Below are positions 1 through 6,400 of a DNA stretch of 16,562 nucleotides, piece by piece. The notes under the pieces are model-generated. The model saw only the letters and a list, made by a program, of their open reading frames with translations, had not been told where the DNA came from and searched no databases. Position 1 is the first letter of the stretch, and every line of letters begins with the position of its first letter. A program made the position numbers and the translations under genes. The DNA lies in NCBI GenBank assembly GCA_946481265.1, contig CAMLNE010000048.1:1-16562 (forward strand). Direction: 5' to 3'. The stretch is from an uncultured Panacagrimonas sp. (GTDB taxonomy: Bacteria; Pseudomonadota; Gammaproteobacteria; Nevskiales; Nevskiaceae).

Positions 1-753
1 GGCACGCAGCGCGCCGTGCCGGACCTGCGGCTGGCCAGCGATGCCCTGCCCCTGCGCCTGGACCAGGACGCGAACGGTTCGCGGCGCGTGGTCAAGGGCA
101 GCACCATCGAGGCGCCGCAGTTGCGCCACACCGAGATCCTGGTCGCGCACCAGGTGATCCGCTTCGGCCAGACGGTCACCGAGGGTCGGTATGCGCCGCG
201 ACGCGTGCGCCTGCGCGCCAGCCGGCGGTCGCCGCAGGCCGAGTACGACGCCATCTTTGGCTGCCCGGTCGAATTCGAGGGCGTCGAGAGCGAGATCTGG
301 TTCGACGCCAAGCTGCTCGACTACCGCTCTCCGCGCTCCAGTCCCGAACTGCTGCAGCTGCACGAGGAACACGCCGAGAAGCGCCTGACGACCCTCAAGC
401 GGGAGGATCTGATCGAGCGGATCCGCGCGGTGTTCGCACAGCGCCTGGAGCTGGATCGCTGCGATCTCGAGCAGGTGTCGCGCGAGCTGGGCATCGCGCC
501 GCGCCGGCTGCGTTTCGAGCTTGCCCGCGCCGGCACCAGCTTTTCGCAGGTGTTGGCCGATTTCCGCTTCGCACTGGCCCGCAAGCTGCTGGCGCGAACC
601 AATGAGCCGGTCGAGGACATCGTCTATCTCACCGGCTTTTCGGAGCCCAGCACGTTCTACCGCGCCTTCAAGCGCTGGTCCGGGATGACGCCGGTGCAGT
701 ACCGCGAATCGCGGCGCAACCGTCCTGCACGCGGCGCCGAACCGACGGGCTAG
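1..753 (+). CDS. AraC-family transcriptional regulator, 5' end outside window
   Basis: Cytoplasmic DNA-binding regulator. The frame is open from base 1 to the TAG at 751-753, giving 250 visible residues. The C-terminal third (about bases 400-700) is a classic AraC double helix-turn-helix. The first HTH, LEQVSRELGIAPRRLRFELA, starts near 460. The second carries the family signature, with VEDIVYLTGFSEPSTFYRAF from about 610 followed by KRWSGMTPVQYR. The part before it fits the C-terminal half of the 'arabinose-binding-like' effector domain of OruR/ArgR-type regulators. Such proteins usually run about 330-345 residues, so roughly 85 are missing upstream. An internal GTG at 16 is an available start codon but would cut the effector domain, so I treat the gene as partial. 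The DUF1329 gene lies downstream on the same strand after 424 bp and may be its target (inference). The effector is unknown. Confidence 0.9.
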   Translation, partial: GTQRAVPDLRLASDALPLRLDQDANGSRRVVKGSTIEAPQLRHTEILVAHQVIRFGQTVTEGRYAPRRVRLRASRRSPQAEYDAIFGCPVEFEGVESEIWFDAKLLDYRSPRSSPELLQLHEEHAEKRLTTLKREDLIERIRAVFAQRLELDRCDLEQVSRELGIAPRRLRFELARAGTSFSQVLADFRFALARKLLARTNEPVEDIVYLTGFSEPSTFYRAFKRWSGMTPVQYRESRRNRPARGAEPTG

Positions 754-989
754 TTGCCGCCCCGCAGCTGTCGTTGCGAGTCGGCCGGTCATTTTTTCGC
801 CGGGCCGCATCGCGCCTTCTCGCCGCCGCACTAGCAGGGCGTGTCGTTGCGCCAGGCCGGCACGAGGATCCTTCGCCGACCCCTCGACGGATCTGCGGGC
901 CTGAACATCAGCCAGCGCGATCACACGCCGGCTCGCCCAAGAGTCGCGGCGCCGTGATGCGGGCGATGCCGATGGCGGCGGACCACGAA

Positions 990-1048
990 CCGACAGGCAT
1001 TCGCTCTCCCAGCGCGATGTGATGGCGGCGCACTGGTTGGCCTGTCGG
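990..1048. promoter_or_regulatory. Long-spaced inverted repeat upstream of DUF1329
   Basis: CCGACAGGC at 990-998 is the exact reverse complement of GCCTGTCGG at 1040-1048. Arm centres are 50 bp apart, close to five helical turns. If transcription starts near 1109, the arms sit at about -115 and -65, a usual place for activator binding. The adjacent AraC-family gene is a candidate binder, but most AraC proteins prefer direct repeats, so the link is weak. Confidence 0.3.
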
Positions 1049-1096
1049 ACACGCTGCGCTGACGCAATGCATCGTGGCGTGCCGAATGTCGCGGGA

Positions 1097-1102
1097 TATA
1101 GT
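1097..1102 (+). promoter_or_regulatory. Candidate -10 element for the DUF1329 gene
   Basis: TATAGT stands out as an AT-rich hexamer in GC-rich surroundings, about 75 bp before the start codon at 1178. No good -35 hexamer is visible at 16-18 bp, so it would need an activator. The octamer GATATAGT (1095-1102) recurs before marR at 11104-11111. Confidence 0.25.
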
Positions 1103-1177
1103 GCCGCCAGCGGTTTGCCCGATAACAACGCCGCACGACAATCCGACAACGCTCCAAGCGCACGCAGGAGAACAAGC

Positions 1178-2599
1178 ATGAATGCATTCAATCCACGCCG
1201 TTGGGCGTTGGCAGCAATGGTGGCGGCGGCTCCCACCCTGACCTGGACCGGTGTGGCGAACGCCGATGCGCCGAGCGACCTGGGCGGCAAGCTGACCGCC
1301 ATCGGTGCGGTCAAGGCTGGAAACGCCGATGGTTCGATCCCCGAATACACCGGCGGCAAGAATTTTCCGGAGGACATGAAGAGCTGGACGCCGGAGTACC
1401 TCGAGAGTCTGCGGACCAAGGACGTCAAGAAGCTCGAGGCCGAGTTCAAGAAGGCGATCAAGCCGGAACTGCTCAAGCCCTTCGACACCGTGACCAAGGC
1501 CAATCTGGCGAAATACCAGGACAAGCTCACGGACGGCCACAAGGCGCTGTTTGCCAAGTACCCGACGTACAAGATGCCGCTCTACAAGAGCGTGCGTACC
1601 GGCTTCTTCCCCAAGGAAATCGAAGAAGCCACCATCAAGAACGCGAGCACGGCCAAGCTCACCGGCACCGATCTGGTCACCGGGGCGTCCATCGGATTTC
1701 CGTTCCCGATCCCCAAGAGCGGAGCGGAGGTGATCTGGAACCACCGCATGAAATACCGCGGCAACGCGGTGACGCGGTTCAACAATCAGGCCATCGTCAA
1801 GCCGGACGGCAGCTTCCAGATCACCAAGCTGACCGAGAAGGTGAAGTTCAAGTACGCCAACTACAAGGATCCGGCCGGTCCCGACAACAAGTACCTGCTG
1901 ATGTACCTGTCCGAGACGATCTCGCCGCCGCGTGTCGCTGGCCAGCTCACGCTCGCGCATGAGCTGATCGGTCCCGATGCCGGTTCGGGTCGCGCCGCCT
2001 GGATCTTCTCGCCGGGCCTGGGTCGCGTGAACCGGGCTCCCGACGTGGGCTACGACAACCCGGCGGTGGGCACGGACAACGAGCAGTACTTCGACCAGAT
2101 CGACGTCTTCAACGGATCGCTCGACCGCTACGACTGGAAGTTGATCGGACGCAAGGAGATGTACATCCCGTACAACTCCTACCAGATCAACTCGCCGCTG
2201 GTGAAGTACAAGGATCTGCTCAAGCCCTTCCACGTCAACCAGGACGAGGCGCGTTACGAACTGCACCGCGTGTGGGTCGTGGAAGCCAACGTCAAGGCAG
2301 GCGTCCGGCACAACTTCGCCAAGCGCGTCTTCTATGTCGACGAGGACAGCTGGTCGATTGCGGGCGTGGACTGCTACGACGGGCGCGGCCAGCTGTGGAA
2401 GGTGCAGGAAGCGCATCTGATCACCGCGCCCTTCATCCCGACCGTCACCGGCTCGCCGGAGATCATCTACGACCTGCAGAGCACGCGTTACTTCGTCACC
2501 GCGCTGGCCAACGAAGACAAGATCACGGATTTCAGCGTGAGTTTCAGTGACAGGGATTTCGATCCTTCCGCGCTCAAGAAGAAGGCCCGCACCAAGTAA
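1178..2599 (+). CDS. Exported DUF1329 family protein
   Basis: Predicted secreted protein of 473 residues. DUF1329 members are often annotated as outer-membrane lipoprotein-sorting-like; their biochemical role is not settled. I chose the ATG at 1178 because a CAGGAG ribosome-binding site (1165-1170) lies 7 bases before it and the product then begins with a clean Sec signal peptide: RR at 7-8, a hydrophobic core, and likely cleavage after ANA (residue 29). The family signature AGNADGSIPEYTGG is at 47-60. Conserved C-terminal blocks follow: RHNFAKRVFYVDEDSW (377-392) and YDGRGQLWKVQEAHL (from 400). No lipobox Cys follows the signal peptide, so it should be soluble periplasmic or peripherally attached. 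Length fits the family. DUF1329 genes often sit beside a DUF1302 barrel gene; none is in this window. A strong terminator follows, so it appears monocistronic. Confidence 0.93.
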   Translation: MNAFNPRRWALAAMVAAAPTLTWTGVANADAPSDLGGKLTAIGAVKAGNADGSIPEYTGGKNFPEDMKSWTPEYLESLRTKDVKKLEAEFKKAIKPELLKPFDTVTKANLAKYQDKLTDGHKALFAKYPTYKMPLYKSVRTGFFPKEIEEATIKNASTAKLTGTDLVTGASIGFPFPIPKSGAEVIWNHRMKYRGNAVTRFNNQAIVKPDGSFQITKLTEKVKFKYANYKDPAGPDNKYLLMYLSETISPPRVAGQLTLAHELIGPDAGSGRAAWIFSPGLGRVNRAPDVGYDNPAVGTDNEQYFDQIDVFNGSLDRYDWKLIGRKEMYIPYNSYQINSPLVKYKDLLKPFHVNQDEARYELHRVWVVEANVKAGVRHNFAKRVFYVDEDSWSIAGVDCYDGRGQLWKVQEAHLITAPFIPTVTGSPEIIYDLQSTRYFVTALANEDKITDFSVSFSDRDFDPSALKKKARTK

Positions 2600-2627
2600 G
2601 GTTCGGCGACCTGCCGAAAAGCATCGA

Positions 2628-2656
2628 AACGCCGGGCGCTGCCCGGCGTTTTTTTT
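2628..2656 (+). terminator. Rho-independent terminator after DUF1329
   Basis: AACGCCGGGC (2628-2637), loop GCT, GCCCGGCGTT (2641-2650) form a perfect 10-bp stem, followed by more T (eight T in a row, 2649-2656). It starts 28 bases after the TAA of DUF1329. This is the strongest terminator in the window and separates DUF1329 from the DUF1499 gene. Confidence 0.93.
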
Positions 2657-2885
2657 GAGGAGCGTCCTTGCGATCGACGGCCGCACGGTCGCTCCTGGCA
2701 AAGGGCGTGCAAGCGAAAGCCCTGCGCACCGGCGGGGCGAGGGGCAGTGCCTCTGTGCTTCGGGCCCTTCACTTCCTGGGACGCGCGGCGCCCCGTCGGG
2801 ATGCCCCGCCCGAGGTCTGGAAGGGCTCCCGAGTCGGCAGGACATCGTTGGGCTCGCCGATGGAAATCGATAAGCTCGGGCCCTG

Positions 2886-3362
2886 ATGCACTGGAATCGA
2901 TCAGTGACGCAACGCCGGCCCGGAGTACGCGCGGCAGCGGCAGCCGGCGTGGCAGTGGTACTGCTTGCCGGCTGCTCGGGGCGCGCGCCACTGCGCCAGG
3001 CCGATGGCAGCCTGGCCTCCTGCGCCGAGGCGATCGACTGCGTGTCCTCGCAGGCGCAGGATCCGGCGGCCCGCATCGAACCCCTGCATTACGCCGGCTC
3101 GCGTGAGCAGGCGCACCGCCGCCTGCTGTCGATCCTGGCCGCGATGCCGCAGCTACGCCTGGTGGTGAACGTGCCGAACTACGTCCACGCGGAGGTGAAA
3201 TCCCGCCTGCTGGGGCCGCTGGACGACATCGAGTTCCTGTTCTCGGCGCGCCAGCCGCGCATCGACATGCGTGCGGCCCGTCGCGGCGGCGCGCTCGCGT
3301 CGGGCGGCAACCGCGAACGCCTCGAGGCGATCCGCGCCGCCTTCCTCCGCGGCGCAGGCTGA
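2886..3362 (+). CDS. DUF1499 family lipoprotein
   Basis: Predicted envelope lipoprotein of 158 residues. A hydrophobic stretch (about 17-29) ends in the lipobox LLAGC with the lipidated Cys at 30. The +2 residue is Ser, so Lol sorting would favour the outer membrane. The DUF1499 pattern is visible: CVSSQ at 52-56, then the DD pair at 113-114 before the hydrophobic EFLF segment, then the arginine-rich tail ending GNRERLEAIRAAF. The usual core (RSxSRxGxxDxGxNR) reads RAARRGGALASGGNR here, so both Ser and the Asp are replaced while the terminal NR is kept. The start is the first ATG giving a proper signal peptide; its ribosome-binding site is weak. It lies 229 bp beyond the terminator, in DNA with no other gene, and is convergent with the macroglobulin. 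Function unknown. Confidence 0.85.
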   Translation: MHWNRSVTQRRPGVRAAAAAGVAVVLLAGCSGRAPLRQADGSLASCAEAIDCVSSQAQDPAARIEPLHYAGSREQAHRRLLSILAAMPQLRLVVNVPNYVHAEVKSRLLGPLDDIEFLFSARQPRIDMRAARRGGALASGGNRERLEAIRAAFLRGAG

Positions 3363-3430
3363 AGCGCGGTCCTGCGCCTGCGCATCCCGCCAACGGCAAG
3401 CGGCGGACTGGGATCTCCTCACCGTGCCAT

Positions 3431-6400
3431 TCAAGGCGCAGTGACGGTGATGCCGCCCGCTGCCGACCGCGCGTTGAACCCGCGGTCGTACATGCCCTCG
3501 CCGTAGGCCGGCGGCACCGTGAACGTGCCGGTGTTGGTGGCCTTGATGCGATAGACGATCTCCGAAAGGTCCGGGGTCACGCCGACATAGAACACGCTGC
3601 GATCCTCCCGGAAATCGGCAAATGAGATCTGCGCCCGGGTGCCGCTCTGGCAGATCGGGCAGGTCCAGGACGACCCGTCGCTGTCGCCGGCTTCCTCTGC
3701 CTCGTCCTGGAAGCGGGTGGTGTCCTGGCTGGCCTGGCCGAGGCGGGTCCGTGCCTCCCTTGGTGGCACCACCATCTCGAAGCCGCCCGGCAGCAGGTCG
3801 ACCAGCGCCACGTTCCAGCTCGACGCGTCGGTGATGGAGCGGAACTTGAGGCGCACCGTGACTTCCTCGCCTTGCCGAACCTTCGTCACCGGCTTGCCGT
3901 CCTTGTCGGCGTACTCGCGCAGGATCTCGAAGCCCTCGCGCAGGACGTCTGTGGGGGGCGTACGCTCGAATCCGGCCTGCGACATGAAGGCGTACGCCGG
4001 ACGTTCACCCTGGTTTCCGAAGCGCAGCTGCGTCGCCGCCGCGGAGAAATCGGTCTTCGGGAACAAGCCCTCCGGCAGGTTCAGAGGTCCGAGTTTGCCG
4101 TCGGCCAGGACCTCGGCGAGCGCGAGCTTTCCCGCCACCTGTGGCGCAGCGACGCTGGCGTAGGCATCCAGCGCAAGCAGTGTCGTGGCAGCCGACAGCG
4201 AGTGATAGCGGTGCCGCGTGATGCGATCGGCCAGCGTCTCGATAAAGTCGGCCGGCAGCGTCTCCAGTCGCGTCGGGAAATGCCGCGCGGCCAGATAGAG
4301 CAGTTCGGCATCCGCGGTCATGTCGTCATGCCAGCGATCGGCCGGCCGCGCGCCGCTCAGCTCGATCCTTGCGAACAAGGCATCCGCCTCGCGATCCTGG
4401 CGCATCAGCTTCATCGCCGCCGCGAGATAGGCGGCGGCGATGTCGCCACGCCATTGCTTCGCGTAACGCGACTCCAGGCGTTCGCGCAGGCGGCTGGCCT
4501 CGGCACCCAGCGTGTGGCCCTGGCGCGTGAGCAGGTACAGCGCGAAGGCACCGCTGCGCTCCTCGTCCAGCGTGTTGCCGTCGCGGCTGGCGAGGAAGCG
4601 CAGGTACTCGTTGCCCTGATCGAGCAGGTCGCGCGGCACGGTCTGGCCGCGCTCCTGGGCCTCGACCAGCACGTGCTGGACGTACACCGACACGAACTCG
4701 TGCGTCTCGAAGCTGCCCGGCCAGTAGCGGTAGGCGCCGTCCGGGTTCTGCCGCGAGCGCAGCTCGGACACCAGGCCATTGAAGTCCGCCTTGGGGTAGG
4801 CCTCGATGCGACCGAACTCGGGTCGCTTCGACAGGACCAGGGCGGGGATCGCCTGGCTCACCAGTTGCTCGGTGCAGGAGTAGGGGTAATGGCCGAGATA
4901 GGACACGAACCCGTTCGCCAGTCCCATCGGCAGGCTCGACAGGCCGGCTTCCTGTTCGCGGAACTCCGGATAGAGCTGGCGCGCTACCGGGACGTCGAGT
5001 TGAGTGCCCGGCTTGACCACGCCCGCGCTGATCTGCGTGCGATACGGCGTGGCCGGCCGCACCGACAGGCTGATGCTGCGTTTCGCCGACTTGTCGCCGA
5101 GCCTGGAACCGAACTCCAGCTTCGCGTCGCCCAGATCGTCCGTGGCCCTGAGCTTGAAGCGCAGCGAGGATTCGCGGCCCTCGGCAACTGTCAGCGTCTG
5201 CTGGGCGCCCTCGATCACTTCGAGTCCCTTGCCGACGGCCAGGGAGAGGGCGATCCGGGCATCCGCGCCCGAACCTTCTGCCTGGTTCGACACGCCGAGG
5301 CTGACTTCGAAGGTATCGCCGGGTGCCACGAAGGTCGGGGCATTGGGCGACAGGATGAAATCGCCGCGTACCAGCGTGGCGCCCTCGTAGACGCCGATCG
5401 CATCGTCGGATACCGCCACCGCCATGACGCGCAGCCGTCCGTTGAAGTGATCGGGCACGCGGTATTCGAGACGGCGCTCGGTGGTGTCGGCCTCCACGAT
5501 GCCGGACCAGTACGCGACTGGCGCATCGGTCTTGCGCTTGAACGGATTGAGGTGCTGAGCGAGCAGGCCATCCGCGTCGCCGCCGGGGGCGGCCTGCATC
5601 ATCGCGGCGCGGAACTCCGGCAGGATCAGGTCGAGGATCTGCATCGTGCCCACGTCGAGGCGGCGCTTCTGGAACAGGAAGCCGAGCGGATCGGGCGTGG
5701 TGTAGCGCGCGACCTGCAGGATGCCCTCGTCGACCGCGAACAGCACCATCTTCGAGGGTCGGTCCGCGCGATAGCGGAAGCTCGCGGTCTGGCCCGGCTT
5801 CATGAGCGCGGGTGCGTCCACCGCGAGCCGGCTGCGGCGCCCATCGATATCGACCGAGAACGGTGCGACGCCGTAGCTCAGCGGGCTGGTGTAGATCTCG
5901 GCGGAGCCGGGATCACGCACGAAGCTGACGCTGACATAGGCGTTCCCCTCCAGGCCTTCGGGCAGCGTGATGCGCTGCGTGCTCGCCGTGGTATCGGCCG
6001 CGAACCACTTCCAGGCGTAGACCTTGTCGCGCTCGATGGTGATCAGGCCCGCGCCGGTGTACGGCGCGTTGACCTGCAGCTCGATCTCCTCGCCCGGCGC
6101 GTAGTCCTTCTTCGAAAGCGCGAGCTGCAGCTCGGCGTTCTTCTCCATCCGCGCCGCGAGGTGGGCGTCGCCGGCGCCGGTGTAGTCGAGTCGCGCAAGC
6201 TGCTGGCCGGCGGCGTCGAGCACCAGGTAGGCGAAGCTGCCGGGCGTGGAGGAATCCAGCGGCAGCCGGTGGCCCGCCGCTGGAATCGTCAGCGCCGATT
6301 CCGTCAGGCCGACCTCGCGCCGCCGCGATTCGTACTTGAAGGTGCCGTTGTCCTGCTTGACCAAGGTGGAGACGTACTTGATCTCGATGCGCTGGAGTCT

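Larger units (their letters stand above)
754..1177. other. Intergenic region with no supported gene
   Basis: Long noncoding stretch between the AraC regulator and the DUF1329 gene. It contains a six-T run at 792-797 without a convincing stem before it. The decamer GATGGCGGCG occurs twice, exactly 50 bp apart (971-980 and 1021-1030). A 9-bp inverted repeat and a -10-like box are listed separately. An ATG at 1019 is in frame with DUF1329 but would add 53 residues that look noncoding and would bury the signal peptide. A short plus-strand frame at 774-1022 has no recognisable features. Confidence 0.6.

Noticed and set aside
754..800. Possible terminator after the AraC gene (T run at 792-797)
   Set aside because: No stable stem immediately precedes the T run.
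1019..1177. N-terminal extension of DUF1329 from ATG 1019
   Set aside because: It would place 53 arbitrary residues before a complete signal peptide. The ATG at 1178 has a good ribosome-binding site.
908..3076. 722-codon minus-strand open frame
   Set aside because: Antisense to DUF1329 and across its terminator and intergenic DNA; composition is shadow-like.
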